A stretch of DNA of 64,000 bases from assembly GCA_963773195.1 (NCBI GenBank), contig CAVZAE010000019.1, forward strand, positions 1-64,000, in the 5' to 3' direction. The DNA is from CAIWHR01 sp963773195. GTDB lineage: Bacteria; Pseudomonadota; Gammaproteobacteria; Burkholderiales; Casimicrobiaceae. Shown here piece by piece: positions 31,344 through 41,491 of this stretch. How positions within the stretch are numbered: the stretch's first letter is position 1; each line of letters starts with the position of its first letter. Position numbers and translations under genes: made by a program. The notes beneath the pieces are model-generated. The model worked only from the letters and a program-made list of their open reading frames with translations. It did not search any database and was not told where the DNA came from.

Positions 31344-33368
31344 CTAGTACGCGAACACGACGATCGTCGTGCTGCCCGACACCGGAATCGATCCGCCGCT
31401 GTGGCCGGAGGCGACTGCGATGTACTGATGCCCCTGCTGCTGCCAGGTCACGACACCGCCGGCAATCGGGCCGCCGGTATTGAATCGATATATCGTCGCG
31501 GCCGTTGCGCGCGTCGAGCACGAGGAAGTCGCCCTCTAGGTCGCCCGGTGAACAGCACGTCGCCCGCGGTCGGGGTGACGGCCGCGTACATCGGCGACGG
31601 CGTCTTCACGCGCCAGGCCATCTTTCCCGATGCGGGCGTCGATCGCGTTGATCCAGCCGTCCATTCGTCGGTGGGATCGTTCGTTCCCCAGCCGTTCGCC
31701 AGCCCGGTGTACGGCACGGTCGCCTCCCACTTGGGCTCCGGGCCGAGCTTGAACAACGCGCACCAGTCGATCGCATTGACGTAGAGAAGTCCGGTGCGTC
31801 GGGCTGAACGCCGCGCCGTTCCATTGCACGCCGGCGACCGGACAGACGCGCACGCCGGCCGGCGCTCAGCGCGACGTCCTGGTTCAGCACCGTCGTGACG
31901 GGCAGCTTGAAGCACCGAGCTTGCCGGTCGCGCGATCGACGACGTGCAGGATCCCCTGCTTGCCGGAGGTCGCCAGCAGCTTGCGGCCGCCGCTATCGAA
32001 CAGCGACACGGTGGTGGCATCCCAGTCGTGGTCGTCGTTGGCGCGCAGCTGATAGGACCACTTCAGCGCGCCGGACGCGCGCGTCCAGCGCGACCACCGA
32101 GATCGTGAACAGGTTGTCGCCGTTGCGCATGTCCGTTCTGATAGTCGGGACCCGGATTGCCGACCGGCAGGAAGATCGTCCCGGTCTCGCGGTCGAGCGC
32201 GTAGGCGGTCCACGCGGCGCCGCCGCCGTGCTGCGCAGCGCTGGCCGGGTTCCAGGTGTCGGCGCCGGTCTGGCTACCGGTCGGGATCAGGTCGAAGTGC
32301 CAGGCCGGCGCTCCGTCCTCGACCCTGAACGTCATCAGCCGCCCCTGGATGCCCCAGTCGCCGCCCGCCTTGGCGATGTACACGAGTCCGTTCCAGACCG
32401 TCGGCGCGGCGCCGATGCCCTCGCCGATGCGCCAGTCGGCGACCTGCCGCTTCCACAGCATCGCGCCGGTCTTCGCGTCGAGCGCGTAGAGAAAGCCGTC
32501 CTGCGTGCCGCGGATGACGCGGCCGGCGTGCAGCGCGATTCCCTTGTTGGTCGCGTTCATCTCGGGACCGACCGCGATGTGGTGATGCGACCACTTGCTT
32601 CTCGCAGGTCGTCGCGTCGATCGCGTAGGTGCCGAGATGGGTCGTCACGTACAGCAAGCCGTCGTACACGACCGGTCCGCTCGAGAACGTGCCGAGTTCG
32701 CCGAGCTGGAACATGCACGCCACGCGAAGGTTCTTCGCGGTCGCCGTGTTGACGCGCGCGAGGCTCGAGTACCGTTCGCCGCGATAGCCCTTGTTGAACA
32801 TCAGCCAGTTGTCGGTGGCCGCGTCCGCAGCATCGAGCTCGGCCTGCGTCGGCCGGCTGGTCGTGGGACGAGCGACGCTGCCGATCAGCGCGCCGATGCT
32901 CACCGAGGCAGTGGGATCGGAGCTGCCCGGAGCGGCGGCGGTCTGCGCGTCGGAGAGCTCCATCACGCGGCTCATCGGCGAGCGGATCGTCAGCTTCTGC
33001 GTGCCGGCCGGCAGCCCGCTCCGCGACAGGATGTAGGCGACGACGTTGACGTAGTCCTGACCCTTGAGCGAGCCGGCCGCGCCCAGCGGCATCTGCGAGT
33101 GGACATAGCCGTAGAACTGCTCGAGCGTCTTGCCGTTCCATTGCGCGTTGAACGCGGTTCCGACGAGCGCTGGCGCGCCGGTTCCCTTGAGGTCGACGCC
33201 GTGACAGGTCGCGCAGCGCTGCTCGTAGGCCCACCGTCCGGCGCTCACCTGGTCCGCCGTGAACCAGCCGGTTCCGTCACCCCGCGCCGCGCCGGCCAGC
33301 AGCAACCCGATCGGCAGCAACCAGAGTCGGCGGGCACGGACCCGCCTCGAAGGCATTTCGTGGCTCAT
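31344..33368 (-). CDS. PQQ-binding quinoprotein dehydrogenase with N-terminal cytochrome c domain
   Basis: Periplasmic quinohaemoprotein. Start ATG at 33,368 with aaggag upstream; signal RLWLLPIGLLLAGAARG. The first domain is cytochrome c with one CATCH haem site (YEQRCATCHGVDLKGTG) and an axial Met candidate (MPLG). A PQQ beta-propeller follows: DNWLMFNKGYRGERYSSLARV, GTFSSGPVVYDGLLYVTTHLG, GFLYALDAKTGAMLWKR, IYIAKAGGDWGIQGRLM-like strands, and DDHDWDATT. End: HSGGSIPVSGSSTIVVFAY. An N-terminal haem resembles polyvinyl-alcohol dehydrogenases rather than methanol dehydrogenases. The substrate is unknown. Five or six one-base insertions, one near 32,590. Confidence 0.8.
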
Positions 33369-33426
33369 GCGCTCCCTTTCATGCTGAGTTGGCAGGGCAT
33401 TTCGAGGCCATGGCACGATCTTAAGT

Positions 33427-34284
33427 GTGAGCCTGGATCGACGTACTCTGCTCTCGGTGGCGCCTCTGCTTGCGACTTGGCCGAGGTGGGCCGCGGCCGC
33501 GCCCGAGCCGCTCGAAGCCTACGAGCGATCGAGCGGTGGCAGGGTCGGCGTCTACGCCGAGAACGTGGCGACAGGCGCGAAGCTCACCTGGCGGGCGAAT
33601 GAACGGTTCGTCATGTGCAGCACCTTCAAGGCATCGCTGGCCGCACTCGTCCTCGAACGGGTCGACGACGGCAGAGATGCGCTCGATCGAATGATCCCGT
33701 ACGGAGTCGCAGACATCCAGGAGTACGCGCCGGTCGCCAAGGACCATCTGGCCCAGGGTGCTCTTTCGGTCGCGGACATGTGCAAGGCCGCGGTCGAGCT
33801 CAGCGACAACACCTGTGCCAACCTGCTCCTCGCGCGCGTCGGTGGCCCGGCATCCTTGACGGCCTTCTGGCGTTCGATCGGCGACCCGGTCTCGCGGCTC
33901 GACCACGACGAGCCGCTGCTGAACCGCACGCCCTTGGGCAAGCCCGAAGACACGTCGACGCCTGCCGCGATGGCCGGCAACCTGCGCCGCATCGTCCTGG
34001 GCGACGTGCTTTCGCGGCCTTCGCGCGAACGCTTCACGGGCTGGATGCTCGACTGCCAGACGGGGGACAACCGCCTGCGCGCGGGCCTGCCGAAGACCTG
34101 GCGGATCGGCAACAAGACCGGCAACAACGGCAAGGATGCGGCCGGCGACATCGGCGTCGCGTGGCCGCCCTCGGGTGGGCCGCTGCTGGTCTGCGTCTAC
34201 ACGCGAGGAGGCGCGCCGACGGCCGCGCAGCTCACGACCGTCTTCACCGAGATCGGCAGGCTCGTGGCGCGGCAGCTGGGTTGA
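33427..34284 (+). CDS. Class A serine beta-lactamase
   Basis: Intact 285 residues. N-terminal DRRTLLS then a hydrophobic stretch looks like a Tat signal. Active-site motifs are complete: STFK at 65-68 (nucleophile Ser65), SDN at 126-128, EPLLN at 162-166 with the deacylating Glu, and KTG at 230-232. Cys64 just before the nucleophile corresponds to Ambler Cys69, but the partner position 238 is Asn, so the carbapenemase-type disulphide is absent. The family hydrolyses penicillins and cephalosporins in the periplasm. The spectrum cannot be read from sequence. Neighbours transcribe the other way. Confidence 0.9.
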   Translation: MSLDRRTLLSVAPLLATWPRWAAAAPEPLEAYERSSGGRVGVYAENVATGAKLTWRANERFVMCSTFKASLAALVLERVDDGRDALDRMIPYGVADIQEYAPVAKDHLAQGALSVADMCKAAVELSDNTCANLLLARVGGPASLTAFWRSIGDPVSRLDHDEPLLNRTPLGKPEDTSTPAAMAGNLRRIVLGDVLSRPSRERFTGWMLDCQTGDNRLRAGLPKTWRIGNKTGNNGKDAAGDIGVAWPPSGGPLLVCVYTRGGAPTAAQLTTVFTEIGRLVARQLG

Positions 34285-34290
34285 GGCCTG

Positions 34291-35877
34291 TCACGAGTCA
34301 CGACCTGCGGCTGGCGGGATTTGCCTCGCGATTTCGCTTTCCCGTTGACGAGCCGGCCGGAACCGGTACTCCTCCTTGAGTCTTCGCTTGAAGATCTTGC
34401 CGGTCTCCTCACGTGGCAGCTCCGCCACGAAAATCACCGAGCGCGGAACCTTGTAGTTGGCGAGGCGAGACCGCAGGAACGCCTGGACCGCGCCCTCCTG
34501 AAGCTCGGCGCCGCCGACACGCTGGATCGCGGCGACCAGCGACTCGCCGAATTCGTCGTCTGGGACACCGAACACCGCACTGTCGGCGACGCCGGGCAGG
34601 GTGGCGAGGACCGCCTCGATTTCCGCGGGATAGATGTTGACCCCGCCCGAGATGACCATGTCGCTCTGGCGGTCGACGATATGCAGATAGGCGTCTTCAT
34701 CGAGGTAGCCGATGTCGCCGAGAGTCCAAAGGCCTTCACGTTCGAGTCGGCGTCGGGCTTCGCTGTTGTTGGCATAGGTGAAGTCCGGTACGGCGGAGTT
34801 TCGGGCGTGGATCAGTCCTGCCTCTCCGACCGGCAGCTCCTCGCCGGCTTCGGAGAGGATCCTGATCACCGTGCCGGGGATTGCCTTGCCCACCGAGCCG
34901 GGCTTGCGGAGTGCTTCCTGGCTGTCGATGTGGGTGATCCAGCCCAGTTCGCTGGCGGCGTAGCTCTCGTGGATGACCGGACCCCACCAATCGATCATCT
35001 GGGTCTTCACATGCGATGGAAATGGTGCGCCCGTGCATGCCACGAAGCGAAGCGAATCGGTGCGGTATCGGTTCCGCGTCTCGGCAGGCAGCCGCAGCAA
35101 GCGGTTGAACATTGTCGGAACCAGATACGCGTGGGTCATCCGTTCGGACTCGATCAGCTCGAGCGTGGCCTCTGCGTCGAACCGCGGCTCTATCCATAGG
35201 TGGGCACTTTTCAGTGCCGCCTGCACGAGGTAGTTGGCCGGAGCGGAGTGGTACAGCGGCGCGCTGATCAAGGCACGCATTTCAGGGGCGATGCCCAGTA
35301 CCACGCGGGTCGATTCGGCAAGGCGCTGGACCTGGTCCGGGGTCGGCGCGGCGCGCCGGACACCCTTCGGCAGGCCGGTCGTCCCCGACGTGTACGCCAT
35401 GATGCTGCCCGGAGGCCTCGGCGCCAGGGGCGTGCTGGATGACGCGTCGAGCGCGTCCCGGACAGACTCCCACGGTTCCCCTCCAACGCCGGACTCCGCC
35501 GCGCTTTCGTCGATGGCGAACGCCTCGCGGGTGCGCGCGCGTGGCTCGGCCACCAGCACGCGCACGGACCGAGGAATGCGGCCAGCGATCTGGGCAATGA
35601 GGTCACCGTGAATGATCAGCACGCTCGCGCCGCTGTCGCTCAGGATGTGTTCGACCTCCTGGCCTTTGAAGTGCCAGTTGATCGGACAGCAATGCGCACC
35701 GACTGCCCGGGTCGCGAGCATCAGCTCCAACACGATCGGCTCGTTGTGAAGCATCAGGGCAACCACGTTCCCCGGTCCGATGCCCATCTCGTTCAGTGCG
35801 CGAGCGGAACGATCGCATCGTCGCCCAAATTCGCTGTCGGCCTCGTCGGGGCGGTCAAAGTAGATGGTGGGGGCCAT
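34291..35877 (-). CDS. AMP-dependent fatty-acyl/aryl-CoA ligase
   Basis: Intact 528 residues of the ANL superfamily. P-loop YTSGTTGLPKG at 162-172; SYAASELGWITH and the nucleotide-binding TLGDIGYLDEDAYLHIVDR follow. The hinge SDMVISGGVNIYPAEIE leads to the C-terminal domain with a catalytic Lys in REETGKIFKRRL. It activates a carboxylic acid as adenylate and thioester. The substrate is unknown. It is convergent with the beta-lactamase, six bases apart. Confidence 0.85.
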   Translation of the reverse strand: MAPTIYFDRPDEADSEFGRRCDRSARALNEMGIGPGNVVALMLHNEPIVLELMLATRAVGAHCCPINWHFKGQEVEHILSDSGASVLIIHGDLIAQIAGRIPRSVRVLVAEPRARTREAFAIDESAAESGVGGEPWESVRDALDASSSTPLAPRPPGSIMAYTSGTTGLPKGVRRAAPTPDQVQRLAESTRVVLGIAPEMRALISAPLYHSAPANYLVQAALKSAHLWIEPRFDAEATLELIESERMTHAYLVPTMFNRLLRLPAETRNRYRTDSLRFVACTGAPFPSHVKTQMIDWWGPVIHESYAASELGWITHIDSQEALRKPGSVGKAIPGTVIRILSEAGEELPVGEAGLIHARNSAVPDFTYANNSEARRRLEREGLWTLGDIGYLDEDAYLHIVDRQSDMVISGGVNIYPAEIEAVLATLPGVADSAVFGVPDDEFGESLVAAIQRVGGAELQEGAVQAFLRSRLANYKVPRSVIFVAELPREETGKIFKRRLKEEYRFRPARQRESEIARQIPPAAGRDS

Positions 35878-36017
35878 GACACTCGCCTCGTTCGCTGCAG
35901 CGTCCGAGGATAGCTGGACAGCCTGAGCGGATCGTCGGCGCGCGGCGCCCAGCGGGTCGGACAGGACTCCGTGGCACGATGCTGCCCGTGATTGCCACCG
36001 GACACCGGAGAAGCAGC

Positions 36018-36305
36018 ATGAGTCGACCGAAAGTTCTCGGTTTCGTTTTCGCCTGCGCCTTGGGGCTGAGCTCGTGTGTCACCACCTCGCACGGCATCAA
36101 CCCGCAGGCAGTCAGGGACCAGCCTGACACGTTCCGCTTCCGGATCTTTCCCGCCGCCGTCGTGATGGAAGGATTCTTCGCCGATCGCGCGGCCGACCAG
36201 GAGATCGGGAGGTTTCGTTCGGCGAATGGGTATGCCTCCAGCGCGATCCTTTCGCGGGATCACCTGGACCTCGCCTATGTCTACACCGTCGAGTTCTCTC
36301 GATAG
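36018..36305 (+). CDS. Small putative outer-membrane lipoprotein
   Basis: Start ATG at 36,018 with ggagaag upstream. Signal PKVLGFVFACALGLSSC ends in a lipobox; the mature 77 residues (TTSHGINPQAVRDQPDTFRF) have no recognised domain. It lies 15 bases before the metallo-beta-lactamase and is probably co-transcribed. Confidence 0.65.
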   Translation: MSRPKVLGFVFACALGLSSCVTTSHGINPQAVRDQPDTFRFRIFPAAVVMEGFFADRAADQEIGRFRSANGYASSAILSRDHLDLAYVYTVEFSR

Positions 36306-36320
36306 CAAGAGGGACGAGCC

Positions 36321-37334
36321 ATGCGCCATCCGATGCTTCTTCTCCTGTCGGCGACCGCGACCGCCGCCGCGCTCTTCGCGTACGGCACCGGCAGCGCCGC
36401 CGATGCCGCGCCTTCGCCGGCCAGCGTCGAGGCCTACGTGGCGCAGGCGCGGCAGCTCGCCGGCGACGACCTGAAGGCGCTGCTGCCGCTCTGCCAGCCG
36501 CAGCCCGCGGTGCGGGCGAGCGGTCCGGCGCTCGAGCACTTCCTCGACCGCGCGATCGCCGCTCCGAGCCCGCCGCCGGGCCAGGCCTTCGACAACCTCT
36601 ACTACATCGCCACGTCGTGGGTCTCGGCCTGGGCGCTGAAGACCTCCGACGGCATCATCCTCATCGACGCCCTGAACAACACGCGCGAGGCGCAGGAGCT
36701 GATCGAGGGCGGGATGGTCAAGCTCGGCCTCGACCCGGCGCAGATCAAGTTCGTCGTCGTCACGCACGCCCACGGCGATCACTACGGCGGCGCCAACCAC
36801 TTCGTGCAGAAGTACAAGGCGCGCGTCATCGCCAGCGAGGCCGACTGGGCGCAGATGGACGGCGGCGTGCTCGAGTTCCCGTACAAGGACTGGATGTCGC
36901 CGCCCAAGCGTGACCGCGTCGTCAAGGACGGCGAGACGCTGACGCTCGGCGACACGACGATGACTTTCTACGTGACGCCCGGCCACACGCTCGGCACGCT
37001 GTCGCCGGTCTTCAACGTCACCTCGGGCGGCCGCCCGCACACGGTCATGCTGTGGGGCGGCACCGCCTTCAACTTCGGCAAGGACGTGCCGCGGCTCGAG
37101 ACCTACATCGCCGCCACCGACCGCATGGCCGGCCTTGCGCGCACGCTCCCGGTCGACGTCCTGATCTCGAACCACGCCAGCTACGACGGCACGCCGGCGA
37201 AGGCGAAGCTGCGCGCGGAGCGCGGCGCGCAGGGGCCCAATCCGTTCGTGATCGGCACGGCGGCGGTGGAGCGGTCGCTGCAGGTGATGGGAACTTGCGG
37301 CAGGGCGCAGCGGGATCGTTTCCTGACGATGTGA
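36321..37334 (+). CDS. Subclass B3-like metallo-beta-lactamase
   Basis: Intact 337 residues with signal MRHPMLLLLSATATAAALFAYG. Zinc ligands: THAHGDH at 148-154 (H149, H151, D153, H154), H222 in PGHTLG and H285 in SNHASYDG. The layout matches B3 (no Cys ligand at the GHT side). N-terminal helix QARQLAGDDLKALLPLC is longer than in well-known B3 enzymes. Periplasmic. It could be a carbapenem-hydrolysing enzyme or another MBL-fold hydrolase; activity is not proved. Confidence 0.8.
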   Translation: MRHPMLLLLSATATAAALFAYGTGSAADAAPSPASVEAYVAQARQLAGDDLKALLPLCQPQPAVRASGPALEHFLDRAIAAPSPPPGQAFDNLYYIATSWVSAWALKTSDGIILIDALNNTREAQELIEGGMVKLGLDPAQIKFVVVTHAHGDHYGGANHFVQKYKARVIASEADWAQMDGGVLEFPYKDWMSPPKRDRVVKDGETLTLGDTTMTFYVTPGHTLGTLSPVFNVTSGGRPHTVMLWGGTAFNFGKDVPRLETYIAATDRMAGLARTLPVDVLISNHASYDGTPAKAKLRAERGAQGPNPFVIGTAAVERSLQVMGTCGRAQRDRFLTM

Positions 37335-37403
37335 GTTCGGTCCGAGGACGATCGCCGGTTGGCGACTCTCTGCGCGCTCGGGGGCGGCGTTCGTTCCAGC
37401 GGC

Positions 37404-38642
37404 TTATCTCGTACGCGCGCGTGGTGCGCGCGGCAGCGCGGCGAAGGCGACCGCGCCGACCGCGAGCAGCGAGGCGATGGTCAATAGCACTGCCGCATAG
37501 ATGTCGGCGCCCTGTGCCTTGGCGATCGAGGCGACCAGGCCGGTGAACCATTGCATCACCGCGACGCCGAGGAACATCGACATCGTGAACAGGGCCAGCG
37601 CGCGGCCGACGAACTGCGCCGGGTAGGCCATGCGCACCTCGGAATACTGCAGGATCATGTAGCCCGACAGCATGCCGACCGTCAGCATCACCACCACGTC
37701 GAAGGTGGCGTTGTGCACCAACGCCAGCGAGGCGAACAGGGCCGCCGTCAAGAACGTGCAGCCGATGAGCCAGCCGCGCCGTGTTCCGGCCCCGGGGTCG
37801 AAGCGACCGAACAATGCCGGGCTGATCAGCGACACCGCCGACACCGCCAGCGCCACGTTGCCGCTTTGCACCAGCGAGAAGCCGTGCCGTTCGATCAGCA
37901 TCGGCCCGAGCCACAAACCACGCAGCGAGATGAACGAGGCATAGCAGACGAAAGAAAGGGCCACGATGCCCGGCGTGTACGGGAGTCGGAACAGCGACAC
38001 GAAGGTCAGCGCTGCGCGGCCCAGCGATTCACGCGGCAGTTCCGGCGTCGGCTCGCGCGATCGCGGTTCGTGGACCTTCCATGCGATCAGCCACCAGGCC
38101 GCGGCCGAGCAGCCCGCCAGCACCCAGAAGCCCATCCGCCAGGACGTCGCCTTGACCAGCCAGGCCAGTGGCGTGCCGGTGGCCAGCAGCCCGATGCCAC
38201 CGACGCTGAGGACGGCGCCGGATATTGCCGCAAACCGATCCGCAGCGAAGTGCCGCGCGATGAACACGGTGCACACCAGGAAGGCCGGGGCACAGCCGAC
38301 GCCGATCAGTATCTGGCCGAGCACCAGCGTGCCGAAAGTGGGTGCGACAGCCGACAGCACGGCACCGGCGACAGCCAGCGGAAAACCGGTCAGTACCGTA
38401 CGCCGCACCCCGTGCAGGTCGATGCCGATTCCCACCAGCAACTGCATCGCGCCGAATGCGAAATGAAAGGAGCCGGCGAACGTGCCGAGCTGCTGCGGCG
38501 AGAGATGAAACTCGGCCTGCAGCGGTGTTGCCAGGATGGCCCCGACGGTCCGGAACGCCTGGCTCATCGCGAACGCGGCGGTCAGCGCCAGCAGCATGAC
38601 CCAGGACCCGGCATGCCCGGATGGCGAGTGATGAGTGGACAT
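37404..38642 (-). CDS. MFS transporter
   Basis: Intact 412 residues, 12 predicted spans. N-terminal SQAFRTVGAILATPLQAEFHLS with QQLGTFAGSFHFAFGAMQL is the family start; GIDLHGVRRTVLTGFPLAV is the motif A equivalent, then GQILIGVGCAPAFLVCTVFI. The C-terminal half reads FDPGAGTRRGWLIGCTFL. No substrate is suggested by neighbours; next to two beta-lactamases an export role is possible but unproved. Confidence 0.85.
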   Translation of the reverse strand: MSTHHSPSGHAGSWVMLLALTAAFAMSQAFRTVGAILATPLQAEFHLSPQQLGTFAGSFHFAFGAMQLLVGIGIDLHGVRRTVLTGFPLAVAGAVLSAVAPTFGTLVLGQILIGVGCAPAFLVCTVFIARHFAADRFAAISGAVLSVGGIGLLATGTPLAWLVKATSWRMGFWVLAGCSAAAWWLIAWKVHEPRSREPTPELPRESLGRAALTFVSLFRLPYTPGIVALSFVCYASFISLRGLWLGPMLIERHGFSLVQSGNVALAVSAVSLISPALFGRFDPGAGTRRGWLIGCTFLTAALFASLALVHNATFDVVVMLTVGMLSGYMILQYSEVRMAYPAQFVGRALALFTMSMFLGVAVMQWFTGLVASIAKAQGADIYAAVLLTIASLLAVGAVAFAALPRAPRARTR

Positions 38643-38690
38643 CGTGCCGCGAGCGTAACCGCCCCGGATTGTTCGACGGCTCAGCGCCGT

Positions 38691-39740
38691 TCAGGCTCGG
38701 CCCTCGACGACCTCGATCACGCGCGCGCCGCCGCGTTCATGGCGCGCCCGCAGCTGCCCGCAGCCGGCCTCGCACGTCCTGTCCGGCCGACTGGCGCAGC
38801 TTGGTGAGGATGCCGCGTTCGTGCAGCGCGCGTGCGATCGCGCGTGACCGCTCGGCGTCGGGCCGCGCGAAGGCGAGGCCGTCGACGGCGTTGTACGGAA
38901 TCAGGTTCAGCACCGCGTGCTTGCCGGCGAGAAGGCGAACCAGGCCGTCGATCTCGTCGGCGCCGTCGTTGATGCCGTCGAGCAGCGTCCACTGCACCTG
39001 CATCGGATAGCCGGTCGCGCGCGCATAGCGCGTCGCCGAGCGCGACCAGCTCGTCGGGCGCGATCTCAGGGGCGCGCGGCAGCAGGCGCGCGCGCACTGC
39101 CGCGTCGGTGCTGTGCAGCGAGAGCGCGAGCGCCGGCTTGACGCGGCCCGTGCGGCAATCGCTCGAAGACCCGGCGGTCGCCGACGGTCGAGAACACCAG
39201 CTGCTTGTGGCCGATGCCGCCGCCGGTGCCGAGCAGGTCGATCGCTTCGAGCACGTCCTCGAGGTTGTGCGCCGGCTCGCCCATGCCCATGAAGACGACC
39301 TTGGTCACCGGTCGCAGGCGCCGCGCGAGCGCGACCTGGGCGACGATCTCGGCGCTGCCGAGCTGGCGCTCGAGGCCGCCGATGCCGGTCATGCAGAAGA
39401 CGCAGCCGACCGCGCAGCCGACCTGGCTCGACACGCAGAGGCCGCCGCGCGGCAGCAGCACGGCTTCGACCGAGCGGCCGTCGCCGAGGCCGACGAGCAG
39501 GCGGCGCGCCCCGTCGGCGCCGGCGTGGTCGGCACGCAGCACGGCGAGCGCGTGAAGCTCGGCCTCGAGGGCCGGCAGAGCTTCACGCAGCGAGCGCGGC
39601 AGGAAGTCTTCCGGCCGGCGCCGGCCGTTCGCCTGCGACTCCGCACGTGCCCATTGGCGCAGCACGCGCTCCTCGTGCACCGGCTGCGCGCCGAGCCCGC
39701 GCAGGCGCTGGCGCAGCGCGGCGACGTGCAGCGCGGTCAC
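38691..39740 (-). CDS. RlmN/Cfr-family radical SAM RNA methyltransferase (frameshifted)
   Basis: N-terminal domain TALHVAALRQRLRGLGAQP; radical SAM cluster C109-x3-C113-x2-C116 in VGCAVGCVFCMTG. Then FMGMGEPAHNLEDVLEAIDLL and STVGDRRVFERL; after shifts SLHSTDAAVRARLLPRAPE, MQVQWTLLDGINDGADEI, LNLIPYNAVDG and TKLRQSAGQDV, ending AGCGQLRAR with the C-terminal Cys region. It would methylate an adenine of rRNA or tRNA. Not the canonical rlmN gene order. GTG start at 39,740 overlaps the aldolase stop. Confidence 0.8.
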
Positions 39741-40497
39741 GTCGTCCGCCCGCTCGGTTCGAGCGTGCGCCGCAGCGCCTCGAAGAACAGCTCCGACTGC
39801 AGCCGCTCGCCGAGCGTCTGGTCGCGCACGCGCTCGGCCGATCGCCGCGTCCACCGGCAGCAGCGGCCGGCCGGTCGACTGCGCCAGCACCTGCGCCATG
39901 CAGGCGCGCTCGAGGTAGTACAGGTCGTCGTAGGCCATGGTCCATGCGCGCGCCGCACACCACCACGCCGTGGTTGCCGAGGAACGCCACGTCGGCGCCG
40001 TCCATCGCGCGCGGCGATGCGCTCGCCCTCGCGAGGCATCGAGCGCCAGGCCGTTGTAGTGGGCGTCGATCGCGACGCGGCCGTGAAAGCGCATCGCGTT
40101 CTGCGACAGCGTGGTGTCGAGGCCGCGGTCGACGGTGAGCGTCAGCGCGGTGGCATACGGCATGTGCGTGTGCAGCACGCAGGCCTTGCCGGCGATGCGG
40201 TGGATCGCGGCGTGGATGAACATCGCGGTCGGCTCGACCTCGTGCCGCCGGCCAGCCGCTGCGCCCGCTGCGCATCGACCATCACGATGTCGTCGTCGCC
40301 TGCACCTCGCTCCAGAGCAGGCCGCGCGGATTGAGCAGGAAGCGGCCCGAGTCGTCGGGCAGCTCGACGCTGAAGTGGTTGCAGACGCCCTCGCCCAGGC
40401 CGTGGTGCGCGGCGGCGCGCAGCGCCAGGGCCAGGTCGGCGCGCAGGCGGCGCACCGCGTCGTGGTCGAAGTCCTTCGGGCTCGGGGTGGTCGTCAT
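39737..40497 (-). CDS. Class II aldolase/adducin-family protein (frameshifted)
   Basis: Start MTTTPSPKDFDHDAVRRLRAD. The fold signature is GLGEGVCNHFSVELP then LLNPRGLLWSEV; metal-binding His come from VLHTHMPYATAL and GNHGVVVCG. C-terminal DLYYLERACMAQVLAQSTGRP fits the family. Frameshifts near 40,290, 40,245, 40,035, 39,945 and 39,845. Members are sugar-phosphate aldolases or adducin-like dehydratases; the specific reaction is unknown. It is translationally coupled to the methyltransferase. Confidence 0.75.
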
Positions 40498-40640
40498 GGC
40501 GCTGGACTTGCCGAAGATGCTTTGGGGCTGGCCGACGGCCCTTGTGGAGCAGCCGGGCCAGTGGCACGTTGCCGTTCAGGTCGCCGAGGGCGCGGCAGTT
40601 GATGGATCAGGCGCGCGCCATGCGACAAGGTTGAGGAGGG

Positions 40641-40973
40641 TCAGGTGGCGTCCTTGACGACCTCGGTGACGCCGTTCGTCTTGACACTGGCAATGCCGTT
40701 CTCGCGCGAGGACTCGCTCGAATACATCTGGCTCGTGCCGATGACTTGCTGGTTGGCAGCCTTCAGGTTGAAGAATGCCCTGCCATCCGACGAAGTCTTG
40801 CGCTCGTACCTCGAATCGTCGGCGCAGTTCGCTTGCACCGAAGCGATGCCCCCCTTGGCCGAGTCTCGGGCGGTGTACTGCTGGCTGGTGAGAATCACTT
40901 GCGAGTTGTCCGCCTTCAATACGAAGCGGAACTGATCATCGGTGCTCTTGCTGAGCTCGAACCATCCAGCCAT
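40641..40973 (-). CDS. YegP/DUF1508 (UPF0339) small protein
   Basis: Intact 110 residues, two tandem copies of the DUF1508 unit: residues 4-54 (FELSKSTDDQFRFVLKADNSQ) and 55-104 (RKTSSDGRAFFNLKAANQQ), each with an I-x-T-S-Q-x-Y strand and a xxKGIASV/ENGIASV end. Cytoplasmic, function uncertain; family members are induced under stress. Confidence 0.88.
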   Translation of the reverse strand: MAGWFELSKSTDDQFRFVLKADNSQVILTSQQYTARDSAKGGIASVQANCADDSRYERKTSSDGRAFFNLKAANQQVIGTSQMYSSESSRENGIASVKTNGVTEVVKDAT

Positions 40974-41100
40974 TGCGTACTCCCTGTTCGACCCCTTCCA
41001 CGCCCGCTTGTGCGGGCGCAGGGTCGGCGGACATTCTGGACGCCCTGTTCCCCCTGAGCAGGGTGTGGTCTTGACACGCCGCCGGTCTGCGCGCGATCCG

Positions 41101-41491
41101 TCAGCGCTGCATCTGCATCAGCCGCTCCATCGGCATCACGTTGTGATCGAGGTGGGTCATGATCCAGAGCGAGCCGAAGACGAGCAGCATCACGATGAGC
41201 AGGCCGAAGGCCAGCGCCATGACGTTGTTGACGCTGTCGGGCCCCGAGGTGATGTGCAGGAAGAAGACGAGATGGACGCCCATCTGCGCGAGCGCCAGCA
41301 CCGAGAGCGCGATCGGGATGCTGGGCTGCCAGACCAGCGTGCTCTGGGCGATGTAGAACGAGACGCAGGTCAGCAGCGTCGCCAGCGCCAGGCCGACGAG
41401 ATAGCCGCGGATCGCATGGGGGATGTCGGCGGGGCCGAGCTCGTCGCCGGGGGCGACGTCGCCGTGGGCTTCGTGGATTTGAGGTGCTCAT
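41101..41491 (-). CDS. cyoD: Cytochrome bo3 quinol oxidase subunit IV (CyoD-like)
   Basis: The start ATG overlaps the CyoC stop (ATGA). After a shift near 41,440 it reads GPADIPHAIRGYLVGLALATLLTC, LVWQPSIPIALSVLALAQMGVHL and FGLLIVMLLVFGSLWIMTHLDHN, three spans as in CyoD. It stabilises the oxidase. Confidence 0.85.

Noticed and set aside
33427..34284. Carbapenemase of the KPC/SME type, from the Cys before the active Ser
   Set aside because: The second cysteine at Ambler position 238 is Asn, so the diagnostic disulphide cannot form.
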